From Novipirellula herctigrandis (GTDB lineage Bacteria > Planctomycetota > Planctomycetia > Pirellulales > Pirellulaceae): a stretch of DNA of 64,000 bases. The notes below the pieces were generated by a model, which saw nothing but the letters and a program-made list of their open reading frames with translations, did not search any database and was not told the origin of the DNA. The stretch spans positions 3,219,922 to 3,283,921 of the forward strand of contig SJPJ01000001.1 in assembly GCA_007859835.1 (NCBI GenBank). Reading direction: 5' to 3'. Below, in pieces: positions 1 to 8,776 of this stretch (its first letter is position 1; each line of letters starts with the position of its first letter). A program made the translations under genes and the position numbers.

Positions 1-85
1 AACGACAGTAGTTGCAGACTCCTTCGTCGTCAATTTCGATTTGTGGGAAGCAACTAGGCAAAACACAGTTGGTGCAGCGAATCAT
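1..85 (-). CDS. N-terminus of Cys-rich PP-loop/N-acetyl sugar amidotransferase-like enzyme (partial)
   Basis: The ATG at 85 is preceded by a strong ribosome binding site (AAGGAG, 6 bases before the start). The frame stays open to the window edge. The visible protein starts MIRCTNCVLPSCFP and continues to DDEGVCNYC. The CxxC...CxxC pair and the 'CVLP...FDEEGVCNYC' style are typical of the N-terminus of the adenine-nucleotide alpha-hydrolase family that includes WbpG-like N-acetyl sugar amidotransferases. The catalytic PP-loop lies outside the window, so the assignment rests on 28 residues. It points the same way as the polysaccharide operon and could be a further sugar-modifying step. Confidence 0.55.
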   Translation of the reverse strand, partial: MIRCTNCVLPSCFPQIEIDDEGVCNYCR

Positions 86-686
86 ACGAAACTCCTTAGA
101 ATTCTTAGAGGCGAATTTTCATGAGCGATAGCCATTCCAATACCGATACGTCCTGAGCAAAGCACATAACACTACGGCGTAAAAGAACACAAACGACGCC
201 TTTTCGCCATTGAATCGGAGTGTTGTTGGATCGGTTTCTGGCTGGTTTGAACTGTACAACGAAATAGCACACCACTGAGCCTAGCAAAGATCCCCAGCGC
301 CACAATTGTTTTCTTGACCAAGGGCAATGTTCGGATTTTGGATCATCAGGGTGAAAGCATTGACTTCCTTCGAGGAGAATTCCAAGAAACCCAATCAAAT
401 AGCATTGAACAAAGCAGAATCAGCGTGCAACACGACCTTGTTGAACTGAAGAGTGACCAAGAGCGGTGATATACCGGGGGAATGGATCCGGAAAAGATGG
501 GCGACCTCAAATCCGCTTGTCGCATTCAGCATCATCCCCATAATACATTCGGCAACCGTGCATTGGCGCACTTGCGTCCCCTACTGTTCCTGCTTTCGGG
601 GCAGTAAGCGACCAATTGCGACGGACTTCTTTTCACCAATCTTTTCAACTCATCCAAACATCTCTTGCTGAAGGGCAAATGCTCCA
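86..686. other. Intergenic region, no gene recognised
   Basis: About 600 bases lie between the partial minus-strand gene and the plus-strand surface protein. Only short, low-quality reading frames are present, with no recognisable domain. It must contain the divergent promoters, but no clear -35/-10 pair was identified. Confidence 0.5.
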
Positions 687-3548
687 ATGGTTCGACCAAA
701 CGTCTCCCCCCCGCACACACATCACCGTAAAATCCAAAGACGAATGCTTCGGGTAGAAACACTCGAAGGGCGCCGTTTGTTGAGCGCTGACTTGATGCAA
801 CACCATGCCGTTCAGGTTACCGAGTCCCAGATTATTACACATCACGACACGATCCCTCGTTTCGGTGCGAACCCCACTAACATCGCAGTCGCGAATGGGC
901 TATGGTCCAACTCCACGACTTGGAGCGAAAATCGAGTTCCGCATGCCGATGAAATCACCAGTATCCCGCATGGCGTAGAGGTCATCTACAACATTGACAG
1001 CAATGTCCGCCTGGACGTAATTGAAGTCAGCGGCCAGCTGGAGTTTGACCAAAGTGTCGACACATCGTTGTGGCTAAACGAATTGATCGTGATGCCATCT
1101 GGCACACTTACCATTGGGACCGCCGAGTCCCCCATCGCTGGCAGCGTCACGGCCGAGATCGTATTCACCGACACGCCAGGTTCAGAGGGCCACCATTTTA
1201 AAACAGGATCCATCACAGCACCTGGGATCGATCCATCGCAATACGGAAACGGGTTGATCGTCCTAGGTACACTAAACGTCGTTGGCAGTGACAAGACGGA
1301 CTTTGTACGGGCTGTGGGAGACATCAGGGGGGGGGGCGTAATAGTCAATCTTGATGGAACACCAGTGGGCTGGCTGGCTGAAGACTTGATTGTGGTGCCG
1401 GAAACATCACAAACAGTTATTCGAAAGACGCCTGTAATTTTGAATGAAACTGAAACCTCTCGGATTGTGAATGTTTCAGGCAGTGAACTCACTTTGTCGA
1501 CGCCACTCAAGCACAACCACTTTGGCATCACCGAAAATTCCTTTGGCATTGAGCGATCAGCTCACGTTGCCAATCTAACACGCAACGTTGTGTTGAGGAG
1601 CGAGAATCCGGACGGCGTCCGGGGGCATGTCCAAGCGACCGGCAATGCCACTTTCAACATCGCCAACGCCGAATTTCGTTCGCTTGGTCGCACGAGCGCC
1701 GATAGTCAAGTTGCTGATACCCTCTTCGAAACTGACGGTTCTGTATTCGTGATTGGCGAGAACCAAGTGGGGCGTTATCCAATCCATTTGCATCATCTTT
1801 CTAACCCGTTTTTGATTGAAGGGGTAGTCATCAACGACGGACTGAAATGGGGGATCGCGATTCACGATACCAACAATGGCCTGCTACAAAATAGCATCGT
1901 CTATGACGTCGACGGAGCAGGGGTCGTTACCGAGAATGGGAATGAAGTCGACAATCGATTCATCAACAATCTCGTGATGAAAGTTGACGGGGGTCATCAA
2001 GCGTTCGATGCTCGCGCTGGCGCGGTCGAGGCGCGTGACTTACAGGGCAATCGATTCATTGAGATCGGAGCCGATGGATCGGGGTTTTGGTTGCGTGCCA
2101 GTGCAGGCACTTTCATTGGCAATACGGTCTATGATTCCGCCAGCTACGGCTTTAATTTCAATGGGTATTATCGGACAGCCGACTCAGAATTCGAGTTTCG
2201 TCAGTTGGATGAATTCTCAAATAACGAAACCGTATCCAGCAAAGGCGGGCTATGGTTTACGTGGTCTCAGGGGCAATCGCAAATTCAAAACTATCAGCGG
2301 CAAACAGTTTCAGACTTTTTGGCTTGGCACGTATCCCACGAAGGCGTCAAGGCCTACCACGAAGCCAATTTGACGTTCACAGGAGTGACGGTGATTGGAA
2401 ATTCCCAAGTGTCAAATAGGAATGAGGGTAGCAATACGATCTTTGACGCAAGATCCACCACGGGACTGTGGTTTGGAAGCCCAAGCTACGAAAACCACAA
2501 TTTGCGTTTGGAAAACATCCAAGTCGAAGGCGTCAACACGGGAATCGTCGTGCCGTTAAAATCGGGTATTGAGGGCACGCAAATCATTGGTGCGAAGTTA
2601 CGTAATTACATCAACATCGCGATGCCCAAAGACAGTGATGCTATTAAAGTTCGATACGAAAACATCGACTTCTTACCGAGCTACGTGGGTCGGATCGCGA
2701 ACTCATTCCCCGAACAGGTCGCCAATGTTTGGCATGCCGAAACTGGCGTGATCCTTCCCGGATCGACTTCCAGTGACGCTCCTCCAGGGGTGCCATCCAA
2801 TTTGCCGCTGACGACTCAATATCGTGAGAGTGATGGAAGGCTTATCCTGCGGGGAGGCGATGGCGATGAATCGGTAGAGGTGTACGAAGCGGATGGTACG
2901 GTCGAATTTCGTTTCGATGGTGCCCATGCGTTCAGTATCCCAAGCAACGCTATTTCAATAGTTATTTTCTGGGGCGCCGGAGGCAATGATGCTTTCGTCA
3001 ACAATTCCCAAGTCAAGCTGATGGCATTTGGCGGCGGCGGTAATGATCGCCTTGTTGGCGGTTCAAGAGCCGATTCGCTTTTCGGCGAAGCAGGGGACGA
3101 TCGAATCGAAGGAAGAGGAGGTGACGACCGGCTTTATGGTGGCAGCGGGAACGATGTCATTCTTGGCGGTGAAGGCGCGGACAAGTTGCGAGGTGAGTCA
3201 GGTAATGATCAGATTTGGGGTGGTCTTGGTTCCGATCCCATCATTGATGGTGGTGATGGCAATGATGAACTCTTTGGTGACCAAGGTGATGATGTGATTG
3301 TTGGCGGATCAGGCAATGACTTCGGCTCAGGTGGTGACGGCGATGATTTCGTCGGCGGTGGCGATGGGCATGATCAACTGTTTGGCGGTTTGGGTAATGA
3401 CGTTCTGTCGGGCGGAAGTGGAAACGATTGGCTGCAAGGAGATAATGGCCACGATAAACTTTGGGGCGGCGACGATGACGACACGCTCGTCGCTGACCCA
3501 AGCGACTGGGTCATTAATGGTGGCCTGGGGCATACCACGCTTTTCTGA
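687..3548 (+). CDS. G8-domain, right-handed beta-helix, RTX-repeat surface protein (CEMIP/TMEM2-like core)
   Basis: This 953-aa protein has the planctomycete surface-protein motif LEGRRLLSA at residues 26-34. A G8 domain at about 65-180 follows (tryptophan-rich start, VEVIYNID, repeated beta strands). A right-handed parallel beta-helix occupies about 300-650 and includes GRYPIHLHHL near residue 361 and GLLQNSIVYD shortly after. That order, G8 then a 'RYPIH(F/L)H' helix, matches eukaryotic CEMIP/TMEM2 hyaluronan-depolymerising proteins. The C-terminus (about 780-940) is a run of GGxGxDxxx calcium-binding RTX nonapeptides, usual for type I-secreted or surface proteins. It may bind or cut the polysaccharide made by the adjacent operon (inference). 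The ATG at 687 has AAGGG upstream at somewhat long spacing. The neighbouring operon is on the opposite strand. Confidence 0.8.
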   Translation: MVRPNVSPPHTHHRKIQRRMLRVETLEGRRLLSADLMQHHAVQVTESQIITHHDTIPRFGANPTNIAVANGLWSNSTTWSENRVPHADEITSIPHGVEVIYNIDSNVRLDVIEVSGQLEFDQSVDTSLWLNELIVMPSGTLTIGTAESPIAGSVTAEIVFTDTPGSEGHHFKTGSITAPGIDPSQYGNGLIVLGTLNVVGSDKTDFVRAVGDIRGGGVIVNLDGTPVGWLAEDLIVVPETSQTVIRKTPVILNETETSRIVNVSGSELTLSTPLKHNHFGITENSFGIERSAHVANLTRNVVLRSENPDGVRGHVQATGNATFNIANAEFRSLGRTSADSQVADTLFETDGSVFVIGENQVGRYPIHLHHLSNPFLIEGVVINDGLKWGIAIHDTNNGLLQNSIVYDVDGAGVVTENGNEVDNRFINNLVMKVDGGHQAFDARAGAVEARDLQGNRFIEIGADGSGFWLRASAGTFIGNTVYDSASYGFNFNGYYRTADSEFEFRQLDEFSNNETVSSKGGLWFTWSQGQSQIQNYQRQTVSDFLAWHVSHEGVKAYHEANLTFTGVTVIGNSQVSNRNEGSNTIFDARSTTGLWFGSPSYENHNLRLENIQVEGVNTGIVVPLKSGIEGTQIIGAKLRNYINIAMPKDSDAIKVRYENIDFLPSYVGRIANSFPEQVANVWHAETGVILPGSTSSDAPPGVPSNLPLTTQYRESDGRLILRGGDGDESVEVYEADGTVEFRFDGAHAFSIPSNAISIVIFWGAGGNDAFVNNSQVKLMAFGGGGNDRLVGGSRADSLFGEAGDDRIEGRGGDDRLYGGSGNDVILGGEGADKLRGESGNDQIWGGLGSDPIIDGGDGNDELFGDQGDDVIVGGSGNDFGSGGDGDDFVGGGDGHDQLFGGLGNDVLSGGSGNDWLQGDNGHDKLWGGDDDDTLVADPSDWVINGGLGHTTLF

Positions 3549-3584
3549 AACGCTCTGACAGTTTAGTTTTATGATTGGTGCTGA

Positions 3585-3654
3585 GTGTAGGACAATTGTC
3601 TCAATTGTCCTATCTGGGGACGCCGGAACAGGCGGTAGGACAATTGTCCTACAC
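3585..3654. repeat. Palindromic intergenic repeat (GTAGGACAATTGTC family)
   Basis: The 16-nt arms GTGTAGGACAATTGTC (3585-3600) and its exact reverse complement (3639-3654) flank a 38-nt loop. The loop itself contains a further CAATTGTCCTA copy at 3602-3612. It lies between the convergent ends of the G8 protein and a glycosyltransferase, so it may act as a bidirectional terminator or be a mobile palindromic element. Confidence 0.75.
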
Positions 3655-3684
3655 TCTTGCAGCGGATCGCTTAAGGTCTGCTAT

Positions 3685-3816
3685 TTCGACTGTCCCATTT
3701 TGCTGGTTTTTCCGAATGAGTGAGCCGACGGCGCTAGCCGCGGGTTTTTGTTTCTAATGTTTTGTCGACCGATACCCGCGGCTAGTGCCGTCGGCTCACA
3801 AAATGGAACAGTCGAA
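3685..3816. repeat. Nested palindromic element abutting the GT4 stop codon
   Basis: Outer 18-nt arms (3685-3702 and 3799-3816) pair with one mismatch. Inner 26-nt arms (3720-3745 and 3774-3799) pair with one mismatch that would be a G-U pair in RNA. The right end touches the TAG stop codon (3817-3819) of the minus-strand glycosyltransferase. The position suggests an mRNA 3'-end hairpin; the sequence looks like a member of a dispersed repeat family. Confidence 0.7.
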
Positions 3817-5007
3817 CTATCCGACTGTCAATTTCTCTGCCGCTTGGACAACTTGCCGAGCGATGTTTAGCCAATTTCGCTCGCGTTCCACCGAGAGCCG
3901 ACCATTTCGGCCAATTTTCGTTGATAGTTCGGGCGAATGCAAAAGCTCTTCGATCGTGGCGTGAAGCGCGGACGCATTCTCTGGCTCAAACAAAATTCCA
4001 TTTTCATGATCGCGGATGATGTCACGTATGTTCGCCATGTCGGGCGCGATCGTTGGAATGCCCATTGCCAAGTATTCCAGAATTTTCATCGGCGATGCAT
4101 AGAATGTCGCCTGCGGGCTGACCGCAATGTCGATCGCGGAAAGATAATCTTTCATTTGCTCATGAGCGACACGACCGGTAAACGTGACGAGGTTTTCTAG
4201 CCCAAGTTCTAGGACTTTTTCGCGAAGCGAGCCTTCAATCACTCCATCTCCAACAATCAGCAAGCGAAGGTTCGGTTGCTGCGGCACCAAAGAGGCGAAC
4301 GCATCTAGCAGTAGATTAAGCCCATGCCAGGGACGCAGGATACCCACAAACCCAATTACGGTTTCCGAATCAATTCCAAGCTTTTTCCTTTGCCGACGCC
4401 TAGCTGGGGAACCGGGCGGCGTGGGTGAAAACTTTTCCGGGTCAACACCATTGGGGATGACCGTCACACGCGACGGCAGAATACCTCGCTGCGACACCAG
4501 GAATTCTTTTAGCGGTGTCGAAACTACAAATACGTGATCAGCCTGATTACAGATGCGACGCTCAAATCTTGTCGCCAGTCGAGCTAGACGAAGCGGGCGG
4601 CGTTCGTATGCGGTTCGCTCAAACGAGACCGGCGCATTCACCTCCAGAAAGACTGGAATGTTAGCTTCTCGTGCAGCATCAATCGCCGCTGTACTAAAGC
4701 TGTTGTACCGATCGTAAATTAGATCTGGCTTGAAACCGTTGATAGCGCGAGTCACGGTTCGCTTGCCGATCACGTTGTAGCCGATTTCCGCCAACTCGTA
4801 GGTAATGCCTGGCAGGAAACGACCGACGCTCGACCAGCGACGAGACTGAGGACTCGATGACGCGTGCTCAGTGGAACAAGTTTGGTCGCCGACCAATGCT
4901 ACCACCTCAACCTGATGCCCCAGTTCGCGAAAAACGCGAACCATCTCATTAATGTGAATGCCTTCGGCACCGTCGCCAAGTGTGCGGTGATGATAAAGAA
5001 TTCGCAT
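3817..5007 (-). CDS. Glycosyltransferase family 4 (GT-B fold)
   Basis: This 396-aa protein has the usual GT4 length. The N-terminal Rossmann half opens MRILYHHRTLGDGAEG, with the glycine-rich acceptor-side loop. The C-terminal half has NGVDPEKF, GILRPWHG and SPMKILEYLAMGIP, which form the nucleotide-sugar binding site of this family. There is no membrane segment, so it should act at the cytoplasmic face, adding one sugar to the lipid-linked repeat unit; donor and linkage cannot be read. The ATG at 5007 lies 6 bases after the stop of the cysteine desulfurase-like gene. It is the last gene of the operon and ends at a palindromic element. Confidence 0.87.
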   Translation of the reverse strand: MRILYHHRTLGDGAEGIHINEMVRVFRELGHQVEVVALVGDQTCSTEHASSSPQSRRWSSVGRFLPGITYELAEIGYNVIGKRTVTRAINGFKPDLIYDRYNSFSTAAIDAAREANIPVFLEVNAPVSFERTAYERRPLRLARLATRFERRICNQADHVFVVSTPLKEFLVSQRGILPSRVTVIPNGVDPEKFSPTPPGSPARRRQRKKLGIDSETVIGFVGILRPWHGLNLLLDAFASLVPQQPNLRLLIVGDGVIEGSLREKVLELGLENLVTFTGRVAHEQMKDYLSAIDIAVSPQATFYASPMKILEYLAMGIPTIAPDMANIRDIIRDHENGILFEPENASALHATIEELLHSPELSTKIGRNGRLSVERERNWLNIARQVVQAAEKLTVG

Positions 5008-5013
5008 CGAGCA

Positions 5014-6207
5014 TTAGCCTAGATTGAGCGTGATTTGACGCAAAGCGTTAAGCAGAACGTCGACTTCATCGCTGGTATTGTAAACACCAAAGCTGGCCCG
5101 CACCGTTGGTCGCCACCCCCGAGATTCATGTGCCAGTTGCGCACAATGAAAACCGCTGCGAACACAAATATTGGCTCGATTGGATAGCATGCGGGCTGCA
5201 CCGTGTGCCTCGAGACCCTGGATGTGAAAGGATACAATTGCACCTCGCTCGGTCCCCAGCTTTGGACCACGAACGGTCACACGTGGAATCGAAGTCAATC
5301 CTTCGTGCAATTGCCTTGTCAATTGTCGCTCGTGTTCGGCAAGCGATTCAAGTCCGATGGCTTCAAAAAATTCACATGCAGCTGACAATCCGATGACTCC
5401 TTCGAAGGATGCCGTTCCCGATTCGAGTCGCATTGGCAGGTCCGCCAATTCGTATCCATCGGAATCGACACTTTCTACCATACCGCCACCAAACAAACGT
5501 GGTTGAAGCAATTCCAGCCGATCTCGTTTTGCGTACAAGACGCCAATCCCGGTTGGTCCGCCTAGCTTGTGTCCGGAGAAGCAAAGATACTCGCAGTCCA
5601 AAGCACGGACGTCCATTCGGTGGTGAGCAACGGACTGATTCGCATCCAACAAGACATCACATCCTGCCGCATGAGCAATCCTCGTCAATGGGTCGACCGG
5701 ATGAAGATTCCCAAACGCGTTGCTGATCGTGCTTGTCGTCAGCAGTTTGGGATTTACCGCCTGCAACAAGGGTTCGACCGATTCCAAGTTGACGTGCCCA
5801 TCATCCGCAAGCGGAATCCCATGAAATCGCAGACCACGTCGCCACGGCAAGAGATTGCTATGATGTTCGCCCGCCGACCCTAAGACGCTGGTTCCTGCTG
5901 GCAGACTGGACGCGACTAAATTGATCGCCTCGGTGGCATTGCGGACAAAAACGATTTCGTCGGCATCGGCATTGATGAAGTCAGCAATCGTTTCTCGAGC
6001 ATCGTCAAACCGAGACACCGCATCTTCGGCCAAGACATGGACGCCGCGACCGATCGTGCCAGCCGTTTGGCGGTAACAATCGCAGACGGCATCAATAACA
6101 GCACGAGGTTTTAAATACGTTGCTGCGGAATCCAAATAGACAAGCGGCTCCCCGCCAATCTGTCGATCCAGAATCGGAAATTCGTGGCGTATTTGTTCAG
6201 TATCCAT
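5014..6207 (-). CDS. SufS-like cysteine desulfurase / class V aminotransferase
   Basis: This 397-aa PLP enzyme has the SufS/CsdA layout. The PLP lysine lies in SGHKLGGPTG (about residue 214), and a mobile-loop cysteine in RSGFHCAQ (about residue 355) matches the conserved SufS catalytic Cys. The C-terminal RASFGVYNT is also typical. Known members take sulfur from L-cysteine as an enzyme persulfide. No other suf/isc genes are nearby; it sits in a polysaccharide operon beside a CapK-like adenylating enzyme, so a role in decorating the polymer is possible but unproven. The frame is open further upstream to 6378, but that part runs through a palindromic repeat; the ATG at 6207 gives the family-like start MDTEQIRHEFPIL. 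Confidence 0.85.
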   Translation of the reverse strand: MDTEQIRHEFPILDRQIGGEPLVYLDSAATYLKPRAVIDAVCDCYRQTAGTIGRGVHVLAEDAVSRFDDARETIADFINADADEIVFVRNATEAINLVASSLPAGTSVLGSAGEHHSNLLPWRRGLRFHGIPLADDGHVNLESVEPLLQAVNPKLLTTSTISNAFGNLHPVDPLTRIAHAAGCDVLLDANQSVAHHRMDVRALDCEYLCFSGHKLGGPTGIGVLYAKRDRLELLQPRLFGGGMVESVDSDGYELADLPMRLESGTASFEGVIGLSAACEFFEAIGLESLAEHERQLTRQLHEGLTSIPRVTVRGPKLGTERGAIVSFHIQGLEAHGAARMLSNRANICVRSGFHCAQLAHESRGWRPTVRASFGVYNTSDEVDVLLNALRQITLNLG

Positions 6208-6552
6208 TATTCTTCGACCACATTTAGCTTCACTCTCCCTCTGCGGAGGTCGTGCAGTTTTTAGAAACCGGGGAAGAAATCGGGCATTACCGTAGCGGAA
6301 GTCGCCAAGACTTTCGGCTTTTTGGCGGCTATCTGACCGCTGCCGAAGCTCTTGACGAGTTCCGCTACAAAAACTCACAGCCTCTCTGGGAGAGTCGAGC
6401 CTAAGCGAGGAGAGGGCTGAGTACCGGAACCTCCCCTTGCTTAGGCTCGACCCTCCTTAAAAAAGAGGGTGAAGCAACGCCACACGACCTCTGCGGTTGG
6501 GAGAGGTGGAAGAAAACTTACGCAAACACAAAATCAATGCAACCCCAAACTC
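6208..6552. repeat. Mosaic of palindromic repeats between operon genes
   Basis: This 345-bp gap holds at least two inverted repeats. One has 27-nt arms (6292-6318 / 6342-6368) with four mismatches and begins GTAGCGGAA. The other has 26-nt arms (6390-6415 / 6430-6455) around GTCGAGCCTAAGC with three mismatches. Fragments near 6231-6257 and 6482-6508 are also roughly complementary, so one element may be nested in another. No gene is supported. The gap interrupts an otherwise tightly packed operon. Confidence 0.65.
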
Positions 6553-8007
6553 TTAAGTAGTCCAGGGCTGGGCCTTGCAGTGACGGAATTTTCCCGATTC
6601 CTCGGGTCGAATTGCTTGGGTCGTGCGTACCGAGATTGACCGGGACTGTCCCATCCAAGACAAAAAACGTTCTTCAATTGCTCGTTCGTTGAAGTCCGTT
6701 TTGGTTGCGGGAACAATCCGCAACGTCAACTTTCCACCACGTCCCTCTGTCAGTTGGAAATCCTTGATTTCAGGCTGTTCATAGAAAAAGTTTGATACGG
6801 CCTCCGCTGTCAGTAATTCCCCGCTATCTGTAACCAATGCGTCATCGACACGACCTTCCAGGAAGATCCGAGCGGTGGTGCGACCGCATGGACAAGGCGA
6901 AGTATCAATTCGGGCAAGGTCGCCAATGTCGTATCGGATAATCGGCATTGCAAGGTTGTGAAGATCCGTAACCAACACGCGGCCGACCTCACCCTCCAAA
7001 ACAGGTTGCCCATCATGAACGATTTCAATCAGATGTTGGCTCATCAACAGGTGCATCCCATTGGTTTGATGACAATCAAAAGCCATCGGCCCCATTTCTC
7101 GACTTCCATAGTGTTCACGCAGCGAGCCACGCAATGCCGATTCAATGCTGGTCTTCCAGGACGTCGGGAAGTTTGCTCCCATCGGTCGAATGACCGGGAT
7201 CGGCGGCGGTTGGTCATCGCTAATGCGAACGTAGTCGGCCAACGCCCGCAAGTATTCCGGCAGCGCCGTCAATTGCATCGGACGCTGCTCTCGCAGTTTC
7301 CTAACGCAGTCACGTAGTACCGAATCGTCACCATCAAGTGGCAACGGCGGTAAAACTGTTTTTGCGCAAATCCAGGTGTCCATGACCAAGCCGCGCAGAT
7401 CACTGATTGATTCGCGATTCCAGGCGACGCGCCGAGTCGCTAAGGCCAGCAATTGTCGCGATACCGATACAGCGCGGTCGCTTTCGATTCCACAATGAAC
7501 ACTGCAAGCATCAGGCGGGATCGATACTTCCCGCGTGCCATAGCGGTAAGGGCTGTCTTCGGTAAGAGCGACCATAATTGCAGCCCGTTCGTAATCGCGT
7601 CTTTCGAAGTCATGGATGACCATGACGCGGCGCGTGGTTCCGCGTGTGCCAACATACTGCCAGTCGGCGTTTCGGCGCGATTGCACGGCAATCCCATCCG
7701 GAAAATGTGATTCCAAATCTTCCTTACTTGTGATCGGGAATTGCCGAATGTCATCTAGGCAGCGAAGTCGGTCAGCGGACAAACCCAGTTGATGCCACCG
7801 CTGGCGATAGAATTGCGATTCCTGCTCTGCCAAACGCATCAGTTCCGTCAATCGGCTCAGCTGATATTCCTTGATCCGAGCGATGGGCCATCTTTGTTGT
7901 CTTCGCATCTGGCGAGCCAACGAGGTCGCCTTGCTTTGCGTCGGCGCAAGCATGGCCGGAAGGGCGATGGATTGGAAAGCTTGGCCGTAAAGAGACGAGA
8001 GACGCAT
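6553..8007 (-). CDS. CapK/PaaK-like adenylate-forming enzyme
   Basis: This 484-aa protein of the phenylacetate-CoA ligase/CapK family is close to the family's usual 430-480 residues. Visible ANL features are GTRGTTRR (phosphate loop), HYGSREMGPMAFDC (A5-like motif) and IRYDIGDLARID (A7-like motif). The family activates a carboxylic acid as an acyl-adenylate. Homologues in capsule clusters are thought to activate a group for transfer to sugar. A TTG start at 8037 is also possible and would overlap the previous gene; ATG at 8007, 4 bases after that gene's stop, is preferred. It sits between a methyltransferase and the desulfurase-like gene. Confidence 0.82.
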   Translation of the reverse strand: MRLSSLYGQAFQSIALPAMLAPTQSKATSLARQMRRQQRWPIARIKEYQLSRLTELMRLAEQESQFYRQRWHQLGLSADRLRCLDDIRQFPITSKEDLESHFPDGIAVQSRRNADWQYVGTRGTTRRVMVIHDFERRDYERAAIMVALTEDSPYRYGTREVSIPPDACSVHCGIESDRAVSVSRQLLALATRRVAWNRESISDLRGLVMDTWICAKTVLPPLPLDGDDSVLRDCVRKLREQRPMQLTALPEYLRALADYVRISDDQPPPIPVIRPMGANFPTSWKTSIESALRGSLREHYGSREMGPMAFDCHQTNGMHLLMSQHLIEIVHDGQPVLEGEVGRVLVTDLHNLAMPIIRYDIGDLARIDTSPCPCGRTTARIFLEGRVDDALVTDSGELLTAEAVSNFFYEQPEIKDFQLTEGRGGKLTLRIVPATKTDFNERAIEERFLSWMGQSRSISVRTTQAIRPEESGKFRHCKAQPWTT

Positions 8008-8011
8008 AGAA

Positions 8012-8776
8012 CTATCGTTTGACGAGGATGCAATCAACGACGGACGTTAGAAACTCCCGTGTCGATCGACAATGCAATCGACGAAGTAGATGAATTGGAC
8101 GAGCGATCATCAGCTCAACGTCAAACGGGCCGTTATGAACCATTTGTTCAAATCGTGCAATCGTCATTTGGTTCAGTCCACCGTCCACGTCAGCGAACGT
8201 GATTGCACCATCGTCGCGGAAGTCACGCCGCCATCGACACAAAGACGATTCGGAGAACAGCAGGTGTGCCCAAGGAAACGGAGAGAAAAGATGTCCACCA
8301 CGAGGATGGTACCAGGTCGGGCCAAAAGAAACGATCACTTGACCACCGGAGGGGAGTAAATTTGCGATCGTTTGCAAGATTTCTTTGGGATCGTCGAAAT
8401 GCTCGAACGCATCCATCGAGATCACGACATCCGCGCTGCCGGCTGGCAAGTGCGTTACAAATTGACACCGATCCAAGACGCCTGCTTCCGAAGCTCGCTG
8501 GAGGGCATGGTCGAGAACGGAATGACGGATATCAATTCCCACGACGTTTTGGCATCCTTCCATGGCAAGGTCAATCGCACCATCACCATGGCCACAGCCA
8601 AAGTCAACAACCCTTTGGGACTTCAACAAATCCCATTGGCGGTCACCGATGATTTTTCTTAGCCGTTGTGGATAACGGATCAAATGTGCGCCGCGAGAAT
8701 CCGAAACGGTTCGACTTCGCGGAAAAAAATGACTCAAAAACCAATAGGCAACCCGCCCACCCATTTTCAACCTCAC
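8012..8776 (-). CDS. Class I SAM-dependent methyltransferase
   Basis: This 254-aa protein has motif I VVDFGCGHGDG near residue 55, the acidic motif II in VVGIDIRH, and a post-motif VVISMDAFEHFDD. This is the Methyltransf_11-type core, probably an O-methyltransferase for a sugar. A GTG start at 8776 overlaps the preceding GT2 stop as GTGA, implying translational coupling. An ATG at 8764, preceded by GAGG at good spacing, is an equally good start. Confidence 0.8.
   Translation of the reverse strand: MRLKMGGRVAYWFLSHFFPRSRTVSDSRGAHLIRYPQRLRKIIGDRQWDLLKSQRVVDFGCGHGDGAIDLAMEGCQNVVGIDIRHSVLDHALQRASEAGVLDRCQFVTHLPAGSADVVISMDAFEHFDDPKEILQTIANLLPSGGQVIVSFGPTWYHPRGGHLFSPFPWAHLLFSESSLCRWRRDFRDDGAITFADVDGGLNQMTIARFEQMVHNGPFDVELMIARPIHLLRRLHCRSTREFLTSVVDCILVKR

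Noticed and set aside
105..398. 97-aa minus-strand frame near the left end
   Set aside because: No ribosome binding site, no recognisable domain, and an unusual composition; it lies in a gap upstream of the partial gene.
3241..3501. Histidine/arginine-rich minus-strand frame opposite the RTX repeats
   Set aside because: Its composition is the mirror of the GGxGxD repeats of the real gene; it is a shadow frame.
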